A DNA stretch of 22,136 nucleotides from Apostichopus californicus (GCA_020650975.1 JAIPMN010012881.1:1-22136); one strand, 5' to 3'. Positions 1-10,400 are shown, counted from the stretch's first letter. The notes: generated by a model not told the origin, from the sequence alone. Numbers and translations: made by a program.

Positions 1-1072
1 TATATATGACATATACAATCAACCGTTTAATACAAAAATACTCAAGACCAAGGATTTATTGCTGTCCCAGTCACTTTTGGCTCAGGATTTCTGACGTTTA
101 ACTTGATTTGTGACCTATGTCGCCCTGAAATGAACATTGCCTCCCTTCAGTTATGGGATTCTTTCTTCAGAAACATGATTCAAATACCAGGTATACAATA
201 TATATGAGGGAGGTTGCACTGTGTCAAACAGATCCATCATACCAATACTCTTATACGTGCGATATTAAGCACCCCAATCCCAGCAGCAGTAACTGTCTCG
301 AGACGCAGAGCTCCCCATGTCTCCCCTCACTATTTGTAATTACACGCAACACTGTATCGCAGGGTTTCCCTAACTTTATCCCCACACGAACCCCCCGTGA
401 ATGTCAGAGTTGTCCACGAACCCCCAACTTTTCGAGACACGAACTGAGTCATTATTAAGCTATAATACGCATAACAGTGCTTCGTAAAAGATTACGTTCA
501 TAGTGTTATATTGTACTGTCATGCGTACACCAACTTCACCAAAGTCATGCGGCCTGTGTCTGTTTCATAAGTCAGTTATTTATCACATGCACGGTACGGT
601 GCTACTATGGCAACATATGCTTCTGGAACGCGAAAAGAGTTTGTCGATAGGTATGGTACGACTTTTGTACATTACTAAATTATATGATATATCAGATATT
701 AGTTCAATAAAAAATTACAGGGAATATTTCTTACAGAATTCAATAATATCATAACAAAACGTGATTTTCTTTATAGTTTGAAGAGCCAAATTTTATTGGA
801 ATGATGAAGAATAAAAGTTCAAATCCCTTGACATGATCTCTTAGCATATATGGTTAGATAGCTCATATACTAGTTGCTCGAGGAACGAATGTTATTAAAC
901 TCCCCCCCCCCCCACACCCAAATGAAGAAGTTGATTTGTTAGTTTCATCAAATGTATTCTTTGGGTAAGACTCGACGATATAGGTTGGACAAGGAGTTGG
1001 AGTAAAAAAATAAACAAAGAAGGCACAACGCGATGGTTTTTAATCACATGTGCTTATGTTTATTTCACTTAC
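1..1072. other. Left-edge stretch with no recognised gene
   Basis: No exon could be supported on either strand. Plus-strand reading frames at 153-458 and 503-754 have no family resemblance and no signal peptide. A poly-C run lies at about 901-914, followed by a short CA-rich stretch. On the minus strand this region should contain either the next intron and exons or the 3' end of the secreted-protein gene described at 1073-3663, but I could not fix an acceptor or a terminal exon. Confidence 0.5.
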
Positions 1073-1338
1073 TTCAAAGCTAAGAGAGCTGTCTCTGTTT
1101 CTGATTGTCTGGCTACGGTGCTCGTTACTGAGAACCTGGCCATTCCTAACCCCAGGTTGTTCATCTTTGCCATTTTTAAGTCGACTTAGCCAAAGCGACA
1201 CTTCCCACATGTTATGACCTTCCAAAGGCGCTCCTTTGAAAGGTTTCTGGAAGAAAATATCCACGTTGAGAGTCACATTCTCCACTTTACCGCTTGTGAT
1301 CAAAACTTCACTTTGTGGTATAATTTTCTTTACGATTC
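1073..1338 (-). CDS. Second coding exon of an unrecognised secreted protein
   Basis: This is a 266-nt exon read on the minus strand. It starts after a good acceptor (pyrimidine run then CAG at 1341-1339) and ends at GAA|GTAAGT (donor GT at 1072-1071). It begins with two bases that complete the codon left open by exon 1 at 3567, giving Gly, then runs 88 codons with no stop and ends in phase 0. The product is hydrophilic with alternating hydrophobic residues, as in a beta-sandwich. It includes NVTLNVDIFF, with one N-glycosylation site, and GHNMWEVSLWLSRLKNG. That last stretch faintly recalls extracellular beta-rich repeats such as those of FRAS1/FREM-type proteins, but I would not assign a family. 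If the donor is not used, the frame continues only 11 more codons to a TGA-independent stop near 1040, and an AATAAA lies on the minus strand inside that tail. So this could also be the last exon. Coding status is fairly well supported by the two splice sites and the phase match. Confidence 0.55.
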
Positions 1339-3566
1339 CTGCCGAAAAAAGACAATCGTTTGTAAAAATACTCCAATCATAAAGGATCTGATGGAGCAGA
1401 TATAGAAACACGATGATACCAAAGTTTTACTTTTAAATACCTTAATCGCTTAGTTTTCGTCATCGTGGAATTATGTAAAACTTTCAGGCCATTTAAGCTA
1501 TCTTTGTATCACAACATGACTTTTGAAAACCTTACCTTTCTTAGAAAACTAGTCAATTCTACCACTCTCCATTACATAAAGTTACCGTACGTAATCGTAT
1601 TTAGTTGATATTGTCCATGAAGTTTTCCATTAATGATACCGCCATCCAATGTTATCGTTACCTGTGAAGTTTTATACCCATGCATCTCCGAAATCGGATT
1701 ATAAAAAGTTCGGTTTCACTGAAGATATCTCAAGAACAAGTGATGACTACTTTATCAAAGACTCTGCTTCCTCTCATGGGATAACTATCTCTCATAGGAG
1801 GAGGTAATCTAATTTCATTAAAACACGAGGCGGTGAAGTAGACTTCCGTGATTTTGTATAGAGTAACGCCAATATGGCGGATCTGTTTCCATTCGTGGAT
1901 TGGTTCAAAACAATAGCGCTAAAGCTGCTCCATTTCCCGACCAAAGACAAAAGGCTTCCAGACACGAAGCAGAGAGGATCAGCAAAAATTGTCAGTGCAA
2001 CTCAAGTGGAATTATTTAAATCGTGCATGCATGGTGTATATTGTTCACTACCTGTAGTTCCTACGAGAAATTTCTTTGATTTGGTGATAATTAGCACAAA
2101 CATCACATAACAATGTAGTTCATTACCTTCATTAAAGACAAATTTAACTTTAAATCATGCAGAATGAGTCGACAATTTTTAAGTCTTGTTTTTTGGCACA
2201 CACAAAAAATGATACAGATAACAAAGAAGTCGGTACAATCGAATCAAATTAAGGAAACAAAATAAAACGAAAAGAAACGATATACAATGAATAAAATGAA
2301 AGGAAACGCAACGAAGTGAAACCACATGAAACTAACTGAAATGAAAAGAATTGAAAAGATGTGAAATGAATCATATTGAATTGAAATGACATGAAACCAA
2401 AAGAAATGATATTAAATGAAATAACATGAAAGGAAACAAACTGAAACAAAAACATGAAATGAAGGAAATTGAAAAGATCTGAAATGAAGCATAAGGAGTT
2501 GAAATGACATGACATGAAACGAAAATAATTGATAGATGTGAAATAACATGAAAGGAAACAAAGTGAAACGAAATGAGCTGAAATCACATGCAATCAACTG
2601 AAATAAAGTGAAATGAAAAAACATTAAATGAAGGAAATTGAAAAGATCTGAAATGAAGCATAAGGAGTTGAAATGATATGACATGAAACGAAAATAAATG
2701 ATATAATGTGAAATAACATGAAAGGAACAAACTGAAACAAAATGAGCTGAAATCACATGCAATCAACTGAAATAAAGTGACATGAAAAAACATGAAATGA
2801 AGGAAATTGAAAAGATCTGAAATGAAACATGAGGAGTTGAAATGACATGAAAGGTAAGAAATGATATGATGTTGAAAGATATGAAAGGAAACAAATTGAA
2901 ACGAAATGAGCTGAAATCACATGCAATGAGCTGAAATGAAAAGATATGGAATGAAGGGAATTGAAAAGATATGGAATGAAACATGAGGGATTGATATGAC
3001 ATGAAACGAAAAGGAAACGTTTGAAATGAAATAACAAGCAACGAAATAAAATGAAGTAAAATGCAGTATGAAATTAAATTAAAAGAAACGATACTTAATA
3101 CAATGCCATGAAGTACTGTCTTTAACTTTGATCCATCTTCTACTTTATTATTATTATATATGCATATTATTATATGTATGTAATGGTAGTTAGTTGTAAT
3201 TAACTCCATATCATATAGACTATAAGTAGCTTCCTTCACCATCAGGTAATTATTAATTTTTGCTATTAGTAGAGAGAATGATCATAGTCACATTTTGTCC
3301 TACGGATTTCAGACATTGCATTTCTATCATGAATACAATAAAATTATTACGAGAAAGGATTGTCTTTGTTAAAGTAAAACGCAAAAAAACTAATAAAAGA
3401 GCAAGAACGTGATTTTATTTATTGACTAAGAACACACCTGAAGGCAATGGTATAATTAAATCAAAACAAAAGCATGTTATGTGCTTCTTTAATGAGCTAA
3501 TTGAACGTTCATGTCAACTGAAGAAAGAACACAACACTATGAAAAGTAAAACGAAACAAAAGTTAC
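1339..3566 (-). other. Inferred intron 1 of the minus-strand secreted-protein gene
   Basis: This is the interval between the donor at 3566-3565 (CGAG|GTAACT on the minus strand) and the acceptor at 1340-1339. It is about 2.2 kb long and joins phase 1 to phase 1. Its middle third is the GAAATGA-rich satellite. The plus-strand frame at 1874-2110 inside it starts in a fair context (AATATGGCG), but its 78 residues resemble nothing I know and I do not call it a gene. No other exon was seen inside. Confidence 0.45.
2230..3095. repeat. GAAATGA-rich satellite with 169-bp higher-order period
   Basis: The plus strand is almost wholly built from variants of GAAATGA, GAAATGACATGAAA and GAAACGAAA, so the other strand reads as artificial Phe/Ser/His-rich frames. 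Above this short unit lies a longer period. The phrase GAAGGAAATTGAAAAGATCT starts at 2461 and 2630, and a one-base variant starts at 2799 (spacings 169 and 169). A diverged copy starts at 2953 (154 further). An independent marker, GAGCTGAAATCACATGCAA, starts at 2575, 2744 and 2908 (169 and 164). The outer units are more degenerate. The array lies in the inferred intron of the minus-strand gene. Confidence 0.9.
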
Positions 3567-3663
3567 CTCGAGGCCCTTCCTTTTTCTTCTTTTTCTTGGT
3601 TTCCTTTGCAGCTAAAGTGACCGATATTAATAGCACAAACACAGCAAATGCAGACAATTTCAT
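3567..3663 (-). CDS. First exon of a secreted protein: signal peptide plus Lys-rich segment
   Basis: On the minus strand an ATG at 3663 opens a frame starting MKLSAFAVFVLLISVTLAA, a textbook secretory signal with a positive n-region, a hydrophobic core and small residues before the likely cut after Ala18 or Ala19. The mature chain then starts with a basic run, KETKKKKKKEGPR. The exon stops at CGAG|GTAACT after 32 codons plus one base. That phase matches the acceptor of the 1338-1073 exon. A basic N-terminus right after a signal peptide is seen in heparin-binding growth factors such as midkine, but the next exon does not show their cysteine pattern, so that idea fails. The minus-strand upstream region has TTTAAAT near 3800 as a possible core-promoter element. 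The exon is too short for ordinary ORF finders and sits in a different frame from the longer open frame over the same bases. Confidence 0.65.
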
Positions 3664-6206
3664 GTTGAAAACACGCAAAGAATAATGGTATACGACAGCA
3701 GGTTAGTAAGTTGCATATCCCGAATACTGAGAGTATGGCTGCGTTGATGATCACTTATGATCGGTGACTGAAACTGGTGAAGAATGTCTACTAGATTTAA
3801 AGCCGGCACTTGTATTTAACAGCCTTGATAAATGATGTATTGCCTGTGAACGCTGTCTTCTGTAAACAGTAACCTGTAGGTCTTGATCTTCAACTCAACA
3901 ATTTGTTTTTATCAAAATACAACTGGGAAATATATGACGTTAAAACAACTGAAAGAATTCACTGTAATCTAAACAAAAGCGCAATTTGCAGACACGATTG
4001 TCATCCATAAAGAGGATAGGAATGTTCTAGAATCACTGACGTCTATTCGAAAATCGGAATATAATCAATCTCCACCGCAGACTAAATTTACCTGCCATTT
4101 CGTAAATATCATTTGCGCAGTGCGCTCCTTTAAGTTGTTACAACTCGGAGCCAAAACCGTTAAAATTAATGTAAACATCGTAATTCATTTAGGGTAGATT
4201 TTACATTTGAGGCCCAAAGCATACACAACTAATATGCGTAGGCTATATAACAGAGATAAGTTATGTGTGAAGAACACTTCCTTCGAATATAATTCCGATA
4301 ATCTTGTCTCGACTTTTAGAATTGTAATTGGTTAGAAAGTCCTGCTAAGGAAGAAGCATGATTAATGTCTCTGTGTCGCTGGTACAGAGGCGAAACATTT
4401 GACTTTCCCCCTTGTTTTTATGTGAATAATTTCATTGTGGATTATAGAGCGAATTGGTAATGGGAAACTATAATAAAGAAAGAAACATTGATACCATCAA
4501 GCACAGAAAAAGTAAATAAATGTATAAAGTTATGAATAAAGGCTTGAAATATTATAAATATAGGAACAGGAGGTAGTTCTATGACGTCACAACACCGTAG
4601 ACTCGCTCAAGTCTGAAGACCTTTGTATGTAAAGAGTCTCAAAACTCTTGTATATATCTTCCAAAAGGGATAATATTTTACAGTATACTGTTTGCGACAA
4701 CGATTATTCACAACAAACATATCTGTCCTAGAAAGTATAACAGTAATGACAGAGTTTACTTCTCCTCCATTCAGACAGATATCACCCAGCCATGGTGTTG
4801 TTGAAAGAAACCTCCATGCAAAAGATGAAACATTTAAGCTGCACAGATAAGAAATGGCGTCTCATCTCTTACGTCATACAGAAATAAATCATAAACTATG
4901 TTAAATGGTGCCCGAGTGTACTATAGCTCCTGCAGTGGTTATGTTTATATCAAATCATGACAGCCAAAGAGCAGTGGCCCACATTTTCAACCAACATTAA
5001 AATTTCATTTAAAATATTATATATTATTTAAATCGAGATATTACGATAACAGGATAAAGGCTTATGTAAATTCAATTGATGCAACATTACCATTTGGTAT
5101 ATTTTAATACTAAGTGGTATATTCGGTGGCAACATAAAAAAAAATTTACTTCGTAATATACTTGTCTATTATTTACCTAAAAGTAAAAACAAAAACATAT
5201 TGTGCTTTGATAAAGGGCACAAGGATCACTTAAAAACCGGCAAGTAAATAATACCTCAAACTTGCATGATACGACATAAACAGGGAAACCGCCATGATAG
5301 TTTTCTAAGAATTGTAAAACGTCTCTGACAATCTTTTACGACAGGTTTAAACTCAACAAATCTCAGTATTCCCATCTACCTACAGTGGTTCAAACTAAAG
5401 ATATAAATTCCATGTAAGCAAGAGTAAAATAACACGACATCTGCTCCTGCTAGGATCGAAACATCAGGCCCTCTAACCTTGATATATTTAACGATACACA
5501 GGCTCTTTGAAAGTGCATGGGTAAGCACATTGCTAACCACATTTTATTTCTGATTATACGTCATATAGACAAGGAATCATAAACGGTATGTGATCGGTAG
5601 ATCTCCAATGTTGTTTTCATGCTAAATTTAAAACTACTAAGGTACATTAGACATCGCTGACGTCACCAGTATTTTCTCTCTTTTTTTGTAAAAATGCAAA
5701 AAATACTGCTCCTCTCATGTCTCAATGTTGTTTTCGGATTTGTTTCCTTTCATTTTCTTAGTCTTATTTCTGATGTTGAATCACTTCATTTCACCGGAAA
5801 TTTTCTTCTAAAAGATCGTACTTGGTATGTTTGTCTTGTTGACACGTACCGAGATTGTGTCAATTTTCTCAAATAACTTCCGCTTTGTAAGTACACGGTA
5901 GCAAGCTAGTGCCTATAGCTCTTATTGCCCAAACAAATATATGGATTCTTTTCACTATAACTCTTTATAAGTCGGAGGCAGTCCGTGATTGGTGGGAAGA
6001 CTATAGCATAAGCAGTAACACGCATTCCCTTGTTGATTAATTAGAGATACGATCAAAAGGATATATTCAGATACTGGGTAAGTGTACTGATAATGAAAGT
6101 TATACAGCAAACGCTACACTCGATATTGATACATCATCTGTAGGTCACTGAAATTTATTTAAGACACAAAATTCAATTCCATTTCAGAATTTCTTTTTGA
6201 ATCAAC
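3664..6206. other. Long gene-free stretch between two divergent genes
   Basis: The minus-strand secreted-protein gene and the plus-strand receptor exon point away from each other, so this 2.5-kb stretch should hold both promoters. I found no exon. Two perfect TGACGTCA (CRE-type) octamers lie at 4582-4589 and 5658-5665. The second is about 540 bases before the receptor ATG. A 60-codon frame at 5694-5876 begins with a hydrophobic signal-like stretch (MQKILLLSCLNVVFGF), but it has no partner exon or family and is not called. The rest is AT-rich unique-looking sequence. Confidence 0.5.
6156..6166 (+). promoter_or_regulatory. Possible core promoter of receptor exon 1 (TATTTAA / TTTAAGACA)
   Basis: TATTTAA at 6156-6162 overlaps TTTAAGACA at 6158-6166, 49 bases before the ATG. 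The same TTTAAGACA lies 59 bases before the ATG of the second receptor exon, although most surrounding sequence has diverged. Its conservation and spacing suggest a core-promoter role, but a 5' noncoding exon is also possible: TTCCATTTCAG ending at 6187 looks like a splice acceptor. Confidence 0.3.
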
Positions 6207-6861
6207 ATGGATATATTTCATAGTTGCGTTATATTTCTGATAGTGATTTTTAGAACTACAGTGAGTACACAGACAGAAATACGTATCGCATTACTTTTTA
6301 GTGGATTTGGGTCGGCATTGGATGTTTCACAATTTGAACCAGCAATAAATATTGCACTCAATAAAGTTGCTGAACAGGTGGACAACGGAGAGTTTGTAAA
6401 CTTTACATTTACTAGGTATGTTAGGGAAACGCTCCGCAATGGTCCTAAGAATGGCGTTGGATTGGTTGCCGATTTAGTTCAAAAATATAGCATTCATGTA
6501 GTCTTAGGACATCCCTCCAGTTCAGAAATGTACGGCATAGCTGACTTGGTCGCATACTGGAACATACCTGCTATTACTGGTGCTGCGATAACAGCTGACC
6601 TTGAGGATCGCACGCGTTTTACCACTTTCACGCGTACCTCTATGCGTGCTGAGGCTATAGGTGGCTTCATCGTTAACGTGTTTCACAAATACGATTGGAA
6701 GTTATGCAGTGTCATCCACGTAGATGGAGGAGTATTTTGGTTAATATCTAGTGCCATTCTTGGTGTTCTAGACAGAGGAGATGTGATTTCTGAAACCCTC
6801 TCCATTGATGTAGAAGCAAATATAACAAACCTTCTGGAAGCAGCCAAGCTCAAATCTCGAA
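6207..6861 (+). CDS. Receptor exon A: signal peptide and first lobe of an ANF_receptor domain
   Basis: This exon has 218 codons plus one base and ends at CGAA|GTAAGT (donor GT at 6862-6863, phase 1). Residues 1 to about 21 are a hydrophobic signal peptide. Residues 24-218 match lobe 1 of the ANF_receptor fold used by receptor guanylate cyclases. Landmarks are a first beta strand (EIRIALLF), a helix with EPAINIALNKVAEQV (44-58), a predicted N-glycan at NFT (65-67), EMYGIADLVAYWNIPAITG (107-125) and LEDRTRFTTFTRTSMRAEA (132-150). In known family members this lobe binds peptide ligands together with lobe 2, which a later exon would encode. The usual GPxC loop is GHPS here, and the only mature cysteine is Cys167. 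GABA-B or glutamate receptors share the fold, but the YWN-P and F-TFTRT motifs favour guanylate cyclase receptors. No later exon is visible before the next copy at 15758, so the complete gene structure is unknown. Confidence 0.8.
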
Positions 6862-7769
6862 GTAAGTATAAACACACACGAAAAGCATAACATATTTTAT
6901 GTTCATCTTCAACTATATTGTTTCATTTAAATAACATATATAACTTAAATGTTTCAAGCGGTGAGCTAATAACATACGGTAGTCATACACAAATATAGGT
7001 TAGCGACACATTCGAAAACCCGGGAAAAAAGAACATATAAATATTTAATGAATGTGTCTGTATGGCAACGGCAGAGCGAGTACCATAAACATGAAGAATC
7101 AACTGAAAGTAATTCGATGCTTCGTAAAATCTACAACAGTAATAATTCTTTCTTGAACTTTATACAAGTACTTTTAGTAATGTCCATGAAGATTTCCTTG
7201 CTTGAAACTAATTTGCTGCATTTCAAAATGAGTCAATCTTTTAGGAAGACATGGACTAGTCAATATGAAGAGTTCAGCATATCCATAAATGTTTATTAGG
7301 ATTTTGCTTTATCTATAGTTGTGAGTTTAACTGGCACAAAAATGAACCAAGTTCGTACACCCGTAGCCACTTCAAACTATTTCATGGGCAATTATGCTCA
7401 CTTTACAAACTTTGTCTTTCCACTCCCACACAAATTGTCGCAAAATGCGTTCCATATAGGACAATATACTCACACCGAAATGATGAACCGCGAGATACTT
7501 TGTCTGATGAAACTAAAATCAAATTTGCTCATCAACTTTGGTCTGGTGCTAGTTCCAGTCATGTAAGTAGCCTGTTTATGCCACACGGAAGAAAGCCGTT
7601 AAGCACATTTCGATGGCTGGACCAAGGGATCCAACTAGTGATATTTTAAGTCCTTGCATCTTTTGAAGTCTCATGAGATCCTTAATCTCGGGTTTTCTTC
7701 CTTTCATATACATTTCTGAACAATCTTCTGCTGAAAAAAACACTTTGCTAATTTTGTCTAGGAGTAAAT
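6862..7769. other. Start of intron after receptor exon A; no exon recognised
   Basis: Immediately after the donor the sequence diverges completely from the second receptor copy. Plus-strand frames at 7048-7299 and 7321-7566 resemble no family. On the minus strand 7806-7576 there is an open frame rich in Lys and Glu (for example RKPEIKDLMRLQKMQGL) with a pyrimidine run and CAG inside it. It may be a fragment of some coding element, but I cannot name it or bound it. No second-lobe ANF_receptor exon was found. Confidence 0.4.
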
Positions 7770-8305
7770 TAGCTTCATACACAGGTATGGTACCCGACAT
7801 GCTCATTTTTCGCGAAATCCTATCAACCCTTTACGTTTCTCACAAAGTTCATTACGTTACCGAGCTGCAAAGGTTTGGAACTTATTACCAGCTACATTGA
7901 TTTACAAGCCAAGTTTAAAGTCCTATTGGAATAACTTTACAAAGCATTATTTATCAGCATGCACTAGTTAAGTCTTACTGTTTTGTGATGATATCATTGG
8001 CCTAACTACGCATCAGGTGATTGTGTAACTAAAGTTGCAAGTGTAGGGGCGGGGTGGGAGAGAGGGGGTGGGACTGTTACATGGGTATTGTCAGCTTAGG
8101 GATGGGTTCTTGTGATCGATGCTTCAAATTTCTTCTGTTTGGGGTTTTTCAGGGTTTTTCAATACGATCTTGACAAGCCCTCAAGGGTTTTTTAAGTTTA
8201 CTTCCTTCACATCATGTGTGTAAATGCATTCATTTTATATTTAGACTGTATTATATGTAACACGTGTTTGGAAACCAATAAAAGAAACGAAAAGAAAGAT
8301 CATTC
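7770..8305 (+). mobile_element. 3' remnant of a CR1/L2-like LINE
   Basis: In one frame around 7775-7969 the plus strand reads like the C-terminal end of a LINE reverse transcriptase. It includes YGTRHAHFSRNPINPLRFSQ, then SSLRYRAAKVWNLLPATL, then LKSYWNNF, and ends in a stop at about 7967-7969. The pattern of a TRHA-type motif, an RYRAAKVWN-LP motif and a final basic helix is the usual tail of CR1, L2 and related elements. A 3' UTR of about 330 bases follows. It includes a G-rich block at 8046-8072 and an A-rich end (AATAAAAGAAACGAAAAG) near 8278-8295. The copy is 5'-truncated, as most LINE copies are. The subfamily cannot be fixed by eye. Confidence 0.55.
8046..8072 (+). other. Potential G-quadruplex
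   Basis: Five runs of three or more G (4, 4, 3, 5 and 3) are separated by loops of one to five bases on the plus strand, meeting the standard G3+N1-7 pattern. It lies in the 3' UTR of the LINE remnant, where G-rich blocks occur in several LINE families. Confidence 0.4.
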
Positions 8306-8349
8306 ATGACGGCATAATTGACACCTTACCCAATACTACTCGCTCACGC

Positions 8350-8865
8350 CACTTACAGCAGGATGCCTTACTCCAGGACCCACCCAGTCCCTTACAATAT
8401 GACCCACCCAGTCCCTTTACAACAGGATCCGCACAGTCCCTTACACCAGGACCCTCCCAGTCCATTACAACAGGACCCACCCAGTCCCTTTACAACATGA
8501 CCTACCAAAGCCCCTTACAACGGACCCACCAAGGCCCCTTACACAAGGGCCCACCCAGTCCCCTTACAACAGGACCCACCTACTCCCCTTACAACAGGAC
8601 ACACCCAGTCTCCTAAAAACAGGACCCACCCAGTCCCTTTACAAAAGGATTCACCCATTCCCTTTACAACAGGACTCACCGAGGCCTCCTACAACATGAT
8701 CCACGCACTCCCCCTACAGCATGACCCACCCAGTCCCCTTACAACAGGATCCGGCCAGTCCCGTACAACAGGACCCACCAGTCTCTTTACAACAGGACTC
8801 ACCCAGTCCCTTTACAACAGGACTCACCGAGGCCCCTTACAACAGGATCCACGCACTCCCCTTAG
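8350..8865 (+). repeat. 25-bp minisatellite, about 20 units
   Basis: The unit reads approximately CTTTACAACAGGACCCACC followed by CAGTCC. Near-identical units follow every 25 bases, with slips to 24-27 where indels occurred. Common variants replace CAGTCC with GAGGCC and CAGGACC with CATGACC or CAGGATC. Because 25 is not a multiple of three, the array is open in several frames and gives false Gln-Asp-Pro-rich proteins. It lies between the two LINE remains and its C-rich strand is the plus strand. Confidence 0.92.
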
Positions 8866-8937
8866 AGCGGGTGAGGGTGAGGAGAGAGACCAACATTTCG
8901 CGTTGAGATAAAATATCAACATTTCGAGACAAACATG

Positions 8938-9054
8938 CCGAAAAGGAAAAAGAAAGTTGCCCAACAGTCTTTCACATTCGATGAAACTAAGGCTCTTATG
9001 AAGAAGGGCCTTAATACCCCGCCGGCTGTATGTATCAACTTTTTAAATTAGATA
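8938..9054 (+). CDS. Short basic reading frame, possibly a LINE ORF1 start
   Basis: An ATG at 8938 opens a 38-codon frame ending in TAG near 9050. It begins MPKRKKKVAQQSFTFDETKA, a nuclear-localisation-like basic head followed by a polar stretch. It comes soon after the minisatellite and before the Tx1/L1-like LINE, so it may be the beginning of that element's ORF1, cut off from the rest by decay. It could equally be an unrelated small frame. Nothing after it up to 9480 is recognisable. Confidence 0.25.
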
Positions 9055-9604
9055 GACCACGGTCTAGTTATTCGATCTACATGATAGCTGCTCGTAAAGC
9101 TACATTCCCACCCCTTACGTACACTACGGTGTAAGCGTTATCTTGGCATCATATCACGAAGAGGTAATTATCTAAAGGAGATCTATTTTACGTCGAATTC
9201 ATGATGCATATGTGTCGACGGGTATTGAGAGGCAAGATGATACTTTCAACACCTACTAAAGTGAATCCCATCACAGAAAATTGGAAGCATTGCGTAATAT
9301 TCAGAGATATAATTTACATTACATTAAGTTTATTGGCGTAAAGATTTGAACCAATCATAATTAAGTCACTTATTATAAGTTTAATCATCGGAATGTACCC
9401 ACGGACAGATGAACGTACTAGGCCTATACGCACGTTGTAGCGCCTAACTCAGAGGAGGGCTCTATAGTGATGAAGAAGGAACTTCACTGCATTTCTGGAA
9501 GTCATCTCTGGATTCCTCACTCAAGCGGATCAGTATAGTGACATCCAGCAAGTGTTTGATGAGATAAATCTCATCAACTTAATAAATCCAATAAGCAGCA
9601 GGCT

Positions 9605-9990
9605 GAGTCAATCGATTCTCTCGTAGAAGTAATGTACGAATTGTTGGCTTTGCCACACGTGATAATGAGAATTCTCTGGATGTCGCTACGTCTGTATTGG
9701 AGAGGGTGGGAATTCCCTCTGTCAGCATCGATCGAGATGACACATCGTGATGGCAGACCTCGGACCAACAGACTACGCCTTTTCTTAGTGAAGCTATCTT
9801 TCTACCAGGACAAACGTACAACTCTTAAACAACAAAGAAGAAGGCTAGCTAATGAAAACTACTTTATTACAACTGATCTGACGAAGAGCGATCTCGCGGA
9901 GAAGAGCTTTATCTCGCTGTTACGTAACTCATATTTTAAGCATGAAAATGGAGCGATTCCAGCAGAAAACATTATAACTGTCAGATGTCT
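9605..9990 (+). pseudogene. LINE ORF1 remnant (RRM-like RNA-binding protein)
   Basis: The frame at about 9610-9750 reads RRSNVRIVGFATRDNSLDVA then TSVLERVGIPSVSIDRDD, the start of the RRM-like domain of L1/Tx1 ORF1 proteins (RSNVRIxGxxE-EN). After a frame change it continues HRDGRPRTNRLRLFLVKLSF and YQDKRTTLKQQRRRLANENY, then DLTKSDLAEK. This matches the C-terminal part, with RP-PRP, a basic helix and a DLT motif. In living elements this protein coats the element RNA. The copy has a frameshift near 9745 and lacks a recognisable coiled coil upstream. Confidence 0.6.
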
Positions 9991-10019
9991 TCCACCTCTT
10001 ATGCAACCTCATGTATTTT

Positions 10020-10400
10020 TACTCATCTGAACCAGTTCGTTTGTAATTTAGACCTTGACAAAAATGGCGGTCTGCCCCGTACTAATGTCAATGTCCAATT
10101 GGAAGTTAGGAGGCTTGCTCAGACTGATGATTTAGTGGGCATTTGGCGGGAGCGTAATCCCATGCAAGACTGAGAGGTTGATAAGGCCATTCACTGTAGG
10201 CTCAACTTCTTCCTCATTTCCTCCCATCTTAAAACCTGTATTATCGATACCACTATATTGCCGATTTTTGGTTCTGACCATGACAGTGTTATTTAAACCG
10301 TTCTACTGGGAAATTCCAGGAGGCACGTGTTTGGAAACTCAATATCGCTTTGTTAAATGATGAGGGTTATCGGGAGCTGATTAGGGTAACAGCTACTCAT
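10020..10400 (+). pseudogene. LINE ORF2 endonuclease remnant (C-terminal part)
   Basis: The frame from about 10024 reads NQFVCNLDLDKNGGLPRTN, then DDLVGIWRERNPMQD, a good match to the GDFN-to-DIWRExNP part of APE-type LINE endonucleases. After a stop and frame change, FFLISSHLKTCI and GSDHDSV (near 10275-10295) match the conserved RxDYxLxS and SDH motifs. The SDH histidine, which is catalytic in the family, is kept. The first part of the enzyme is missing, so the block cannot be a working nuclease. Confidence 0.65.

Noticed and set aside
124-124. Possible minus-strand acceptor (TTCATTTCAG ending at 125) for a third exon of the secreted-protein gene
   Set aside because: In the required phase it would give only eight codons before a stop. 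That is possible for a last exon but too weak to call.
360-445. Possible hAT-type terminal sequence starting CAGGGTTTCCCTAACTTT
   Set aside because: The start resembles hAT ends, but I found no matching inverted end and no 8-bp duplication of the flank, so only a faint resemblance remains.
1874-2110. 78-residue plus-strand frame starting MADLFPFVDWF
   Set aside because: It has a fair start context, but no family resemblance, no splice partner, and it lies within the inferred intron of a minus-strand gene.
2249-3242. Series of minus-strand Phe/Ser/His-rich open frames
   Set aside because: They are the complement of the GAAATGA satellite and owe their openness to the repeat, not to coding.
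3563-3754. 63-residue minus-strand frame over the signal-peptide exon
   Set aside because: The real coding frame is another one, starting at 3663 with a clean signal peptide and ending at a donor at 3567.
6218-6877. Minus-strand frames antisense to the receptor exons (also at 15769-15957 and 16234-16422)
   Set aside because: They are shadows of the conserved plus-strand ANF_receptor exons.
7576-7806. Minus-strand 76-residue frame rich in Lys and Glu
   Set aside because: Its composition looks coding-like, but there is no recognisable domain and no credible boundaries, and it overlaps the LINE remnant.
8318-8911. Plus-strand Gln-Asp-Pro-rich repetitive proteins
   Set aside because: They are translations of the 25-bp minisatellite in alternating frames, with no start context or partner exons.
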